From Corinectria fuckeliana (taxonomy: Eukaryota > Ascomycota > Sordariomycetes > Hypocreales > Nectriaceae), in NCBI GenBank assembly GCA_019137255.1, contig WPDH01000034.1:549325-613324 (forward strand): a DNA stretch of 64,000 nucleotides, in the 5' to 3' direction. Within the stretch, counting starts at the first letter, position 1; each line of letters opens with the position of its first letter. The notes below the pieces were generated by a model. That model saw only the letters and a list, made by a program, of their open reading frames with translations. It was not told where the DNA came from and searched no databases. This document shows positions 45,623 to 56,182 of the stretch, in pieces. A program made the translations under genes and the position numbers.

Positions 45623-46615
45623 ATGACTTACACTTGACTTGTTACGGGAACCACTTCCGGCATTGGAGAAGCTCTGGTCAAACACATCCTTTCCCGCGGA
45701 GACAAGGTGATTGCATCCGGCCGCAAGGTTGAGGAGCGACTCAGTCCACGGATTTCCAAGTCAGACAACCTCGAATATCTCGAACTGGACGTGGTTGCAG
45801 CCCAGCCACAGATTGACGCGCAAATAAAGAAGGCCTGGGAAATGTTTGGATCGATTGATGTGTTGATCAACAACGCTGGACGCGCTGGAGTCAAGAGCGC
45901 TGAAGAGGCTGAGTACGTTGACTTTTCCTACTACATCATCTCTATTATCATGCTTTCAGTAGATGGACTCTTACATCTACTTAGTGACACTTACATCAAC
46001 GAGATGTTCGAAGTAAACCTATTCGGGCACATGCGCGTAACACGCGCAATCCTCCCGCTGCTTCGCGCTCAGGGTCACGGCTGCGTCGCCTTTAACTCGT
46101 CGAGCTCAGCTTGGGCACCACTACCCTTCATGTCACACTACGCATCCTCCAAGGCTGCCTTGAGTGCCTACGCCGAGGCCCTACACAAGGAAAATAATCC
46201 CTTGGGCATCCGATGCGTTGCCATTGAGTGTGGTGGGATCCCCACGTCCTTGGGCCAGCCACGCGAAGGAGGCAAAGAAGCGTTCGAACTTCCGGTCATT
46301 GAAGGCCACCTGCCTCTTTTTGGAGAACTGATGAACCTCTTTGGCGGAACTTCCATGGCCGTTATGCCGGGAGATGTGGTCAAAGTTGCAAGCAGCATCG
46401 TGGACATCATCATAAGAGAAGGTGTGGCTGAAGGACGACCTTGGGCAATCCGCGTTCCCCTAGGCTCAGACGGCTGGGGCTTTGCTGCACAGAGATGTGA
46501 GGAACATTTGAAGGTTTTGGAGGACTGGAAGGATGTCAGCTTCAACACTGACCGTGATGGCCCGGCGGCTGAGACGACAAAGTTGATGTACAAGTTCACG
46601 GCTACGCTGGAGTGA
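45623..46615 (+). pseudogene. short-chain dehydrogenase/reductase with stop at codon 5
   Basis: Otherwise well-preserved NAD(P)-dependent SDR, 306 aa if the stop is ignored. Exon 1 spans 45623-45912 and exon 2 45985-46615, with a 72-nt intron starting GTACGT that happens to stay open. The start reads MTYT-stop-LVTGTTSGIGEAL: a TGA at 45635-45637 stands where relatives have Trp, a TGG to TGA transition. The rest is intact: cofactor loop TGTTSGIGE, DVLINNAGRAG, NSSSSAWAP, catalytic SHYASSKAALSAYAEAL (YxxxK) and CVAIECGGIPTS. An internal Met at 45707 would lack the glycine-rich loop. Everything else suggests very recent inactivation, or a sequence error. Possibly part of the hydantoinase-centred cluster. 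Confidence 0.82.
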
Positions 46616-47294
46616 TAGTGGAAAAGTTACAATGTTAGATCCATATTTCCTTCAACAGTAGTCGTTTAATATCAAAGCGTCCTTCCATGTCCAAACCTCG
46701 CTGTGGTCTTCACGATTGATGCACTCTAAGCTCAAACACATATTCTTTGGCTGGGATATCACAGTTAAAAATGCAACCATCTAAGCGAAATACCTTGAGC
46801 AAACATTCTTCTGTTACAAGCATGAGGATAAACCAACCCGAGATGAATCTGACGAGTCGATATGATGGGAGCTTTTGTTGTGATACGCGGGCCGATGTAC
46901 AGTTCCAACACACATGCATGCACGTAAGCGACTCGCTAGTCAACCCAGTTGGAACGTACAATGCAAATATTTGAATAGAAGATGGTGAACTGATATGACG
47001 CTGTACTCGGCGCATGACTAACGGATAGTGTCCCCATTTCGTCATTACTCATTCCGCACCCAACCAGGCGTCAGGTTTCTCAAATTCAGGGAAACGTCGA
47101 TTAAGCGGACGCTTAGCATCACCATCATCGTGGGCCTAGGCAGTGACTTCCCCTGGACCAACAAAGCACCCATCGCTATGGCACTTATTACATTTCCAGT
47201 TATAGCAAAAGGTAATGCGCATTGCGCTGATGTAAAGTGCTAAGCTGGCCCAAATGCTGAATGCGACAACACCGGAAACGATGTGAAAAGCCCC
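46616..47294. other. intergenic, contains repeat copy B
   Basis: These 680 bp lie between the SDR and the dehydrogenase ruin. Except for the dispersed repeat copy nothing recognisable is seen. The lost 5' part of the dehydrogenase should lie here. Confidence 0.35.
47187..47268. repeat. dispersed 82-bp repeat, copy B
   Basis: Partner of copy A at 26856-26937, same orientation. Copy B has the more open minus-strand frame (SIWASLALYISAMRITFCYN), with Trp where copy A has stops. It lies immediately upstream of the alcohol dehydrogenase ruin, but the copies' flanks are unrelated. Confidence 0.7.
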
Positions 47295-48147
47295 TACTAT
47301 TCGGGACCGCGTCGCTGGACGGCAGACAGGCAGAGTATGCTCGGGTGCTTCTTGCAGAATCAACGGTGATAAAAGCCCTTCAGGGCATTGACTAGCTAAA
47401 ACTTTGTCTCATAGCGGATAGCTTTCTAACCGTATATTTTGCTGCTACAAACGCGCTCGGGAAGCTAGATTTCGCTTCCGAGAGTGACATGGTACTGATA
47501 GGTTGGGGCCCAGTCGGCTTTTGTGCGCTGATTGCTGCCTTGAAGCATAAACCCAAAGTCCTGTTGACTGTTGATGGAGTCGAGGCTCGGCCAAACTACC
47601 AAAGACTTCGGTGCCAAGCTGAAACTATCAGACTGGACGAGAGGGGCTTTCAAGGCGTGTCCTGAGACTAAGTGATGGCCTCGGGGCCGCGGGGCCAACG
47701 CTGTCATCGAGGTTGTGGGCAGCAGCGCGGAATTGGAAATGGGCTTTCAGCTGCTTCTTCCCCGGGGAATCATTCCAAGCGTCAGAGCCCACAACGGGGA
47801 GGTTTCATTAACAGGAAATCAAGCTTGTGAGAAAATTCTGACCATCACGATGGGCAGATACCCATTAAGAAGTAGATGTTACAGATCACGGACAACCCGG
47901 GAGGTAATATTCTTAGCACATAGAGTTCTCAAAGATGGTATTCTCAACTAACCAGGTACACATCTCAGGTATCTTCGCAGAGTCTCCGGAGTTGCTTGAA
48001 AAGAAAACGGAATCTCTTGAAGTGAGTAGACTTGTTGCGTCCTTGTCGAAATTTAGATTGTCTAACTTGGGACGTAGTTGCATGACAGATATTTTCATGC
48101 CACTAAGCCAGTCCGTAGAAGGATACGAGATACTTGACTCTATGTAG
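47295..48147 (+). pseudogene. zinc-type alcohol dehydrogenase (MDR) ruin
   Basis: Decayed medium-chain zinc-dependent alcohol dehydrogenase. Forward translation, with frame changes, gives LDGRQAEYARVLLAESTVIK, then LIADSFLTVYFAATNAL, then the cofactor region VLIGWGPVGFCALIAALKHK with a damaged GxGxxG. Next come GANAVIEVVGSSAELEMGF and LTITMGRYPLRS, and finally FAESPELLEKKTESLE and MPLSQSVEGYEILDSM at the C-terminus. At least four stops or frameshifts occur, for example TAG after LQGID and TGA after GVS. The N-terminal catalytic-zinc region is not recognisable. It lies at the edge of the hydantoinase/monooxygenase cluster and may once have belonged to it. Confidence 0.8.
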
Positions 48148-48301
48148 GCTCAAAACTTCGGCGTGGCAGTTTTCTTACTAATCCTGCAAAACTGGTTACC
48201 TAAAGTGTCAATATATGTCTTGACAGAACCAGTTCAAATTTTCTTTGTCCTAGTCCCTCAAGCTGTCTTGTCCTTCGATTCTGTTGTGCGCCTCCAGTCT
48301 C

Positions 48302-49610
48302 TCATACTGGGCCGTGAGCCCGCCGAAACGTAAACATGTTCTTCACCATATTCTCAAAGATAGCCCAGTCAACAACAGCACCGAACCTGTCTCTCAGTTA
48401 GCCGCGAAAAGAGATATTGGGTCTGCTTATTTCAACGTACCCGTGACACTTAGCTGCCTCTCCCAACCCTTCCAGCAATTTCCACAAATTAGTCACTTCA
48501 AGATCAGAGAAATGCGGCTGACATCTGATGTAATTCCACGCCTGAACTGGTGTCACCTCGCCATCGGAACATAGATTTGGCGACAGGTTTAGCAAGCGGT
48601 TAAGTAGAGCCGAAGGGGCATCCTGGAACGATGGCGTAGGCTCGTGGGATGGCAGTGAAGGCGAGACAGATAGTAGTTGAGCCGATACTGTCAGCCCATG
48701 GCCGCTGACCTCGTCAGGCTGGTTCGGATCGCCGTGGATGTGCCCCAAGCAGGGTCTCTCTAGCCTTTAAACGTGGAGTTAGCATTTTCCCCCTGCTTGT
48801 TCCTTGACCTTCATCAAACTAGCCATATTCCCTTTGTAAAGGCGAAGAGGACTCACATCAGAACAAACTCCATCCCAACTGTCACATGGTCAAGATCACA
48901 TAGCCGTTTGTTGGGCTTGTAGTTTGACATCGAAGCTTCTGAAACCTCGATCCACGAGTTTGCTGACGCAGGGTGATGATATTGGTAGTTCTGGTGAAGA
49001 GAGGACTCCGTTTGGTCCAGGTGGTCGCTTGCTGACTCTGGCGAGGTCATCTGCGGCGTCAATGTAGCATTCGAAGCCTCTTTCACATGGTCCCAATCCT
49101 CCGGAGTGAGGGCAGCGGTATTCCACGCCGGAAGCTGAGCCTGGTATGTTGGCGACAGCGGAGAAGATTCTGGGGTGTTGAATGCTTTTTGGTCTTTCAC
49201 ATCGCGTTTATCTTCGCCCCAGATATCGCCTGGAATATCTATGGCGTGTTCTGATAGCAGACTTGCGAGCATCTTGATGGTGGAGTGGAGGTGCTCGGAC
49301 TCCCGCATCAGATTCGCTTCGCTGGCTCGTGTCTGAGAAAGCTCCTTTTCGAGAAGCTTTGCGTACTTGTTCTTGCGATCACGGTAGTTTCTATGCCGAG
49401 ATATTAGCTCAGTCGAAGCATTCATCATTGGACTCACTGCTGAGCTCGCCGTAGCTGGCCACGTCGTTTCTCGCCTGGATCTTGCCTCGGACCTGCCAGG
49501 AAGTGTCAGTGCACCGTCGTAACTGACTGACCCAGGGCTAAGACAGAATAACTGCAAAGAGTTCAGAACATACCTCCAGGGTTGAAGATACGGAAGATGT
49601 TTTTACTCAT
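48302..49610 (-). CDS. bZIP transcription factor
   Basis: Predicted 344-aa nuclear regulator in five exons: 49610-49574, 49492-49438, 49390-48857, 48764-48441 and 48386-48302. All introns are GT-AG with matching phases. Exon 1 is only MSKNIFRIFNPG. The basic region is assembled across exons 2 and 3, KRRGQLRRAQQNYRDRKNKY, followed by a leucine-zipper-like stretch KLLEKELSQTRASEANLMRE. The C-terminal half carries a domain common in Pezizomycotina bZIPs: DGEVTPVQAWNYIRCQPHF, then WKLLEGLGEAAKCHGFGAVV and DWAIFENMVKNM. Length and structure look normal. It is near an aldehyde dehydrogenase and a secreted beta-propeller; its targets are unknown. Confidence 0.85.
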
Positions 49611-50685
49611 CTCGAGCGAGGCTGGGTGACGCAATGCTATGACGATAACGCAAGCGGTAGCACGGGATAGATGAGTATACTTGATGACGACGCTTTAACG
49701 TAGGCTGCTGTAGGATGTGATGTTGACGTTCCAGATGTTTCTTGTAACGGAGGCGTGTCATTGGGGTCTGGCCTTTTCTCTGAGGATTTCCGAGCAAGCT
49801 TGCTGACTGTTCCACCTCAGTTCAGGGGTCAGGGTAGTGGAACTTTGTCGTGCTCGGTACCGCACTAATATCTGACGGCTAGTTCATACTTGACAAGTGC
49901 TCAGAGCACTGTGAGATTCATTCGGTCGTCCCCGCAAATCCATCACAAGTCTCAAGCTAATTAGTTCGTTGATTCATCAGTATTTCCTATCTGGGTAAGC
50001 GGCGGGGCACCCTTTAACTGACCCTGCCGCTCTTCCGGTGTGGTGTGGAATCTGTGTGTCATAGCTGTCTCAGATGTTCCAGAGCAACACTTAACAAAGG
50101 AAATATAACACTTGGATACTGAACGAGTTTCATCGTCGACGCTTCCCGCCGGTGGAGTTATCATCCGCCCTGCGACCAAGTCAAAGGAAACGGCGGACTT
50201 TGCAGACTGTAGCCATACCGCCATGAAGGAAACATTGTCTCTGGATCCTGTTCCATTTCCATCGCGTTTACAACTTCGTCCTGGATCAACGAACCCCTGG
50301 ACCTGAACCACAAGCGAAGAGACTAGCCCGGGCAGTGCCGATGATTTATCTCCCGCACCACAAAAACTGTGGGCCAAAACGTGCGCCTCTGATTGTCAAA
50401 CTACTGTAATCATTTCTTCCCAAAAGGGGAATTGTGATTATCTCACATCAGACCGTAGCTCTTTCATGCCGGAAGCAGACCCAGCTTCTCGGTAGAATGT
50501 TGCAGCAACGTCCAAGTCTGGATTCGCCATGGAAGGTTATAAATGCAGCTGTGTGTCCTCTTAATTAGTGCTGGATGCAATTCTCACCATCAAACTCCTG
50601 TCTCAATCACAGGTTCTAATTACAGTCTGACAGCCTCCATCCCTCCGTCATATTTCTCGACACTGCTCTTCCACAATCGCACAAA
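49611..50685. promoter_or_regulatory. divergent intergenic region
   Basis: These 1.07 kb hold the promoters of the bZIP gene and the secreted propeller gene. A TATAAAT box at 50538-50544 lies about 145 bp before the latter's ATG. Short ORFs on both strands lack domains. Confidence 0.45.
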
Positions 50686-51943
50686 ATGCACGCCTCAATC
50701 TTTACGCTACTTCTATCCCTAGCGCCCGTGGCGCTGGGTCGTCCGGCGGCTTGCAACGCATCCCCCAAGTCGGCAAAGGCAATCTACCTGCTCACAAACA
50801 ACGCCAAAAACGCCGTTGTCAGTCTTCCCGTCGCCACAAACGGAATGCTATCGAATGGCACGTCGACCACAACTGGCGGTGCTGGCTCGAATGCCATTGA
50901 CGGAACCACGAAGCAGCCTGCTGGCCCAGATGCACTTCTCTCTCAGTCGTCCCTGACTGTAGTTGGCAAGGTACGTCTGACATCGCGAGAATGCCCTTCT
51001 TCTTTTTCAACTTCTTACCCTTTTCTGCTAGCATCTCTTCGCCGTCAACGCTGGGTCAAATACGGTGACAATGTTCAAGATCGACCACCGCGACCCGGCC
51101 AAACTCACCATGGTTGGCCAGCCAGTAGCTGTCCCGGGTGAATTCCCCAACACCGTGGCAGCCTCGGCAAAGCACAAACTCGTTTGCGTCGGTTCGACAG
51201 GTTCCAAAGCTGGGGTTTCGTGCAGTTCCTTTTCATCCAAAGGCATCGAGGCCATGGATAATCTTCGTCCATTTGACCTCAAGCAAACGACACCGCCTGT
51301 GGGCCCCACGAACACGGTTTCACAAGTCTTCTTCTCCAACGATCAAACCACTCTGTACACTACAGTCAAGGGCGACCCCACCAAGAACAACACCGGCTTC
51401 TTGGCTGTATTTCCCGTTGAATCCTGTGGTGCTGGAGTGACAACTGTGAGCCAGGACGCCATTAAGTCATCGCCAAACGGGACTGCAGTTCTCTTCGGAT
51501 CTTCAACTATCCCCGGCTCCAATAACATCTTTGTGACTGATGCTTCGTTTGGCGGCGCTGTTCTATCTACTGATTCCTCGACCGACATTGCAGCAGTCAA
51601 AGGCAAAGCTACCATTGACGGGCAACAGGCTACGTGCTGGGTTACAATTTCTCCGTCAACAAAGACTGCATTCGTCGCCGATGTTGCATCCAACAGACTG
51701 GTGGAGATGTCATTGACGGATGCCAGCATTCAGGGAGTCGTCGACCTTAGCGCAAATGGCGACCCGGGATTGATCGATCTCACGGCTGCGGGCAACTTCG
51801 TCTACGCTCTGAGCCCCGGAAATGGCACCGGCCAAGCCGCAGTGACTGTGGTGGATGCGAACAAAAAGACCCAGGTCCAGCATTTTGGATTGGGAAGCTT
51901 CGGAGTAACCAAGAACGCTCAAGGACTGGCTATGAAGATGTAG
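50686..51943 (+). CDS. secreted lactonase-like beta-propeller protein
   Basis: Predicted extracellular protein of 398 aa, in two exons (50686-50970 and 51032-51943) with an intron GTACGT to GCTAG. It begins with a clear signal peptide (MHASIFTLLLSLAPVALG). Repeated blades follow: AIYLLTNNAKNAVVSLPV, LFAVNAGSNTVTMFKI, VSQVFFSNDQTTLYTTV, NIFVTDASFGGAVL, AFVADVASNRLVEMSL, and FVYALSPGN. These resemble the seven-bladed propellers of 3-carboxymuconate cyclase/lactonase-like proteins in fungi. A YLLTNN opening is typical of this secreted group, whose members are often abundant but enzymatically untested. Four Cys residues probably form disulphides. No close metabolic partner is evident. Confidence 0.83.
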
Positions 51944-52228
51944 AATGCGATCGAGGTAATTAAATATTGTTTTCCTTGCGATTAAGGCTCGTCATGTTTA
52001 TAAGGGGGGTAGACAGAGAAACGAAGTAGTCGATTCATATAACGTTGGCAGTACGATACATAATTTATCTGCGTACTCAGCTCGGAGCCTGGAGCAGTTT
52101 GTCTCTGGCAACGTCGACTTTTATAAGCTGAAAATAGAAGTGGTGATACACGGACTTGCTTCCCCAGACGCTCATGGGCCTCATCACTTTGAAACGGCAT
52201 CTTCCTCACCGATATCTTTCAGTCGTAT

Positions 52229-54049
52229 CTAGCCCACGGTCTTCTTGTTCAAATACAGGGTCTGCACATTGCAGAATCCCTTCAGCCCGTTTAAGCCCCA
52301 CTCTGTTCCAATGCCGCTTTCTTTATGTCCGCCGAAAGGAGCTGTTGGCAAGAGGTCGAAGTGCGTGTTGATCCATACGTTACCCGCCTGGAGTTCCTTA
52401 CCAATCCGCGATGCCTTTTTAATGTCGTTGGACCACACAGAAGCTCCAAGTCCCATGGTAGTATTGTTTGCTCGATCGACTACATCCTCTTCTGTCTTCC
52501 AAGAAAGAAGGGGCACAATTGGTCCTGCAAGTAAGGGTAAGTCTCGGTTGACATAAATGAGAGAATTGTCATACCGAAAGGTTCCTCGACTACAATTCGC
52601 GAATTCTCCGGAGGGCGATCGATGATCGTAGGGTTGATGAAATACCCTGCAGAGGGTCTTATCTCCCCCCCTACAGCCACATTCCACCCTTGTGTATTGA
52701 TATCCTCAAAGAAGGACTTCACTCTCTCGTACTGCATCTTGTTTTGGAGAGGTCCATGAGTGACTCCAGCCTTTGAGCCGTCTCCCACAACATACGACTT
52801 GACTTGGCTGACCAATGCGTCTCGGAACTCCTGGAAGATAGATTCATGAACATAGATGCGCTTCAGATTCAAGCAAATCTAGAGTATGAGCTATTTATCA
52901 ACTCTCGCACTTTGGGAAGGAAGGAAAAGGACACAGACCTGGCCAGAATTTAGGAAAGCAAAGAAAGCAATCTTAGCTGTTAGCAATTATACCCTTATCA
53001 GATAAAAGCAATAAATCACCTTCTCAGCAGCCTTATCAATGTCAACATCGGGGCAAACAATGGCTGGGTCGTTGCCACCACTTATGTCCCATTAGCATGT
53101 CTTTATGTATTCATCGCGTTCAAAGCCAGACTTACAGCTCCAACGTGACTCTTTTCAATGTCTGACTAGCGCTCTGTAGCACGCGCTTGCCAGTAACTGT
53201 TGACCCCGTGAAGCTGATTTTGCCAATGCCGGCGTGGTTGGTGAGCCAGGGACCGAGTCGGTCATCTCCGCTGAGGGATTGAACGACGCCTGGTGGAAAG
53301 AACTGTTGAGCAAGTTCGACAAGCTTGAGTCCGCAATAGGGAGTGAAAGGTCTGTGTGGTGAAAATTAATGAGCAATAAGCCATGACTACTTCTGGACTG
53401 GAGATGGGGAGCTCACGAAGGTTTGACGATGATGACGTTGCCTGTTAAGAGAGCAGGGGCTAGTTTCCCTGTAGCTAGCAAAAGGGGGAAATTCCAGGGA
53501 ATGATTGCTCCCACGACACCGATCGGAGTATAGCTGGTAATCACGCTGCGACCTTCGTTATCCTCGATGATGTCTTCTGGCAAGGTAATATCTGCCATGC
53601 CACGGATCCATTCGATGGCCGCCTGCGTCTCGAACTCGGCTTGAGGTATCTATAATGTTCAAAGTTGCTTAGATAGAATACCCGAGGTACTGGTAAAGGG
53701 TCCGTACCGGCTTTCCTTGCTCCTCGATAAGAAGGTCTCGGAAATGAACCTGCAGCTGGTCTATGGCATCGGCGTAGGCTAACACAGCACGACGACGATC
53801 CTCGTAAGGTACCTTGGACCATTTCTTGAAGGCCTTTTTGGCGGCAGCAACTGCACAATCCAAATCGTCCTTGGTAGCCACAGGAACCTGAGCCATAGGC
53901 TTTAGATTGGCAGGGTTAATGCCATGCCGGGTTTCCTGGGTAGGGACGCCTTGTCCACCGATTATCTGGACAAAATCCTTGTGAAAATCCATGGCTTCCG
54001 ACGGCGATTCTGGATTCTGGAGCGGGGTCGTAGGCATACCGAGCAACAC
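52229..54049 (-). CDS. NAD(P)-dependent aldehyde dehydrogenase
   Basis: Predicted oxidation of an aldehyde to its carboxylic acid. The gene has about eight exons. Reading down the minus strand: [56 protein letters not shown] (NAD-binding PWNFP), [40 protein letters not shown], a split [11 protein letters not shown] (catalytic Glu), [18 protein letters not shown] (catalytic Cys), GPIVPLLSW, and [10 protein letters not shown]. It ends with [15 protein letters not shown] and VGstop at 52229. All key residues are retained and the length (about 480 aa) is normal. The start is uncertain: Met at 54049, 54037 or 53992 are all possible. Similar to fungal ALDH class proteins with broad aldehyde specificity; context gives no specific substrate. 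Confidence 0.88.
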
Positions 54050-54562
54050 GCGTAGAGTAAGAAAGGGAGAATGTAATAAGAAGGGTGTATTCAGATGTCC
54101 AAGTGCGCCATTTCTTTTTGATTCTAAAGAGCGGTAGTGGAACGAAACACGGCCTCTTACGCTGTACGTGAGTGGCCCGAAGTTGTCTCAGTTGCGCTTC
54201 TGATGGCCGTGTGATTGGAAAATGATACTGCAGTGATGTGAGTGTTTCGATTCTCTTACCCCGCTTCTTGTGTTGACCATCCTGACTGGTCTGCGTCAAT
54301 TGGGATCGAGAGGTCGATGACGTGGACTATAGGTGTGTGTTCCAACGAACAGGCTGGGAAATGTACATGTAGCACTTCAGTATATGGAGTCGTTTTATCA
54401 TTCTCAAGTAGAATATTATTTAGAGTTTCCCAAGGTATAATATACCATGCCTTGCATTTAAGTGACGCATTGCTAAGAGGCTCGCTGAAGAATATATTCC
54501 ATTTCATTCATATAGTAGCGAAACTTGCGATTCATAAGGCGAAAGCCTGATTACATATCAAA
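54050..54562. other. intergenic
   Basis: This 510 bp gap lies upstream of the aldehyde dehydrogenase and past the 3' end of the small hydrophilic protein gene. AT-rich from about 54390. No gene recognised. Confidence 0.35.
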
Positions 54563-55180
54563 TCATCTTGACACCTGCTCTGTCTCCCTGCTCGCCTGCA
54601 CCACACTCTCGGGCGCAATCCAGCCCTCGGCCGAAATGCTGTCAGGGACGCTTTCAGGCGAATAGTAGTTCTCGCCTTTAAAATTGGAGCCACCAGGACC
54701 AGGAGGATTTCTCCCAACATTAGCCCGTGACGCTTGCTGGCCTTGTGTCTCAATGTCGTTTACACTACCCTGGCCTTCGTGCGTCGCGGGGCGTGCATCG
54801 TCAAGGTCGTGGTCGTTCTGACCGCCCTGCTGCTGGTACGATTGCGAGATTTTGTCAATGGGGCCTCCTTCGCCCTCAAAATGATTTCCACGGGTTTGAC
54901 TGGTAGAGAGTTAGTGTCAAGTGACACCATTTCCTCGGGCGTCGCCTTACCGGCCGCGGTCGTCGACAACGCCTCCCTCGCTAGGTGGGATGCGTTTGTT
55001 GTAACCTCGGTTCGTACTAAGGTCATCGCCGTATACAACATTTGCGTCGTCGAATTTGCGCTCCGCGTAGGAGTTTACGCCGACATCATCAAGACCCTGC
55101 GGTCGAGCGTTACCGGTCTTGGACTGATAGGTGTTGAGATCCGTCTCGGCTTGATTTGCCAACTGTTCGTAATTCGACAT
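54563..55180 (-). CDS. small hydrophilic conserved-type fungal protein
   Basis: Two exons, 55180-54951 and 54899-54563, joined in phase (GTAAGG to TACCAG), encode 188 aa. The protein has no membrane span or signal peptide. It is rich in Gly, Gln, Asn and Asp, with an N-terminal YEQLANQAETDLNTYQ helix, a central IDKISQSYQQQGGQNDHD stretch and a C-terminal KGENYYSPESVPDSISAEG motif. The composition resembles intrinsically disordered, stress-associated hydrophilic proteins. I recall similar small proteins in Pezizomycotina, but no function can be assigned. A long antisense ORF overlaps it and is a shadow. Confidence 0.72.
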
Positions 55181-56182
55181 CTTGCAGGCTTGAAAGGTTG
55201 AATAAATAATGTCTCAGTAGAAGGGAGTAGATTAGGAAGGTATGGGTTGCACGAATATTTATGACTTATTTTATAAGTGTTTGCGGTTGTTATGTCCATG
55301 ACTTAACTTTACTACTCTATGATTTCATCGGTGTATGTATGCGGGACGTTAATAAGCCAGCTTTCACTTTAACAAACCCACAAAACATCACGACCCGCCG
55401 ATCATGTACATCAATATTTCGTCATAGGTGGGACGACACGTTATGCTATCTGAGATCGACAGATCAAGAACGCAACAATCACATCATAGATAATTGCTTA
55501 CAAGGAAGCAAGTAGCCTATGCCTATATGCATGTACAGCCCTCAAGGATTCAAAAGGTTCATTTGTGACTTGCCACCCAGGTCCCGGTACACATAAAGGC
55601 AGAGTGCTAGCATTAGGACTGGGTACTCTACCTCTTTGGCGATGTTCATCACTACCACAACCTAACAGATCGGGTAAGTCAGGTATCTTCTCATCTAATT
55701 TATGTGCTATGAGACTTTTAACGAAAAGGAAAGTCAGTGGCAAAATAGACCACTAAAATGCACCTTTTTAATCCCTGAGGGCTGCAAGTAATTGCCGGAG
55801 CCTTGTACCGAAGTGGCTCCTTGTTCTTACTCCACAAGCTAGTGGCAATAGAGTTGATCAATTCAACCCCGGTAGCCCTCTTATTATTCCTCCAAACGAA
55901 AAGCAGCTACCAAAGGAGGCATATTCTCTCAAGCTGGTCTGTGTAAAGGGCCCGGGCGTCAGCTTCTTGCTACCCGATCCAACGTCGCTGAGGTGAGATT
56001 GCAAAGGCCTAGGCTAGGCAAGCTTTGTAGTTTGACGTGGTTGGCGACAGAACTGAGAATGCATATAAGCACGCGTGCCTAACCCTAGCAATGGACAAGT
56101 AGGATCAAATTTCTTGAATCATTATGCAAACGGCATTTCTACACAATCTGGCAAAACAATGCGGTAAACTATTCCTAAAGCA
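55181..56182. other. gene-free spacer
   Basis: These 1.0 kb contain only short open stretches without domain signatures. No RNA gene or repeat is recognised. Confidence 0.4.

Noticed and set aside
49603..49815. 70-codon minus-strand ORF upstream of the bZIP gene
   Set aside because: Overlaps the bZIP start in another frame; basic, low-information sequence in a promoter.
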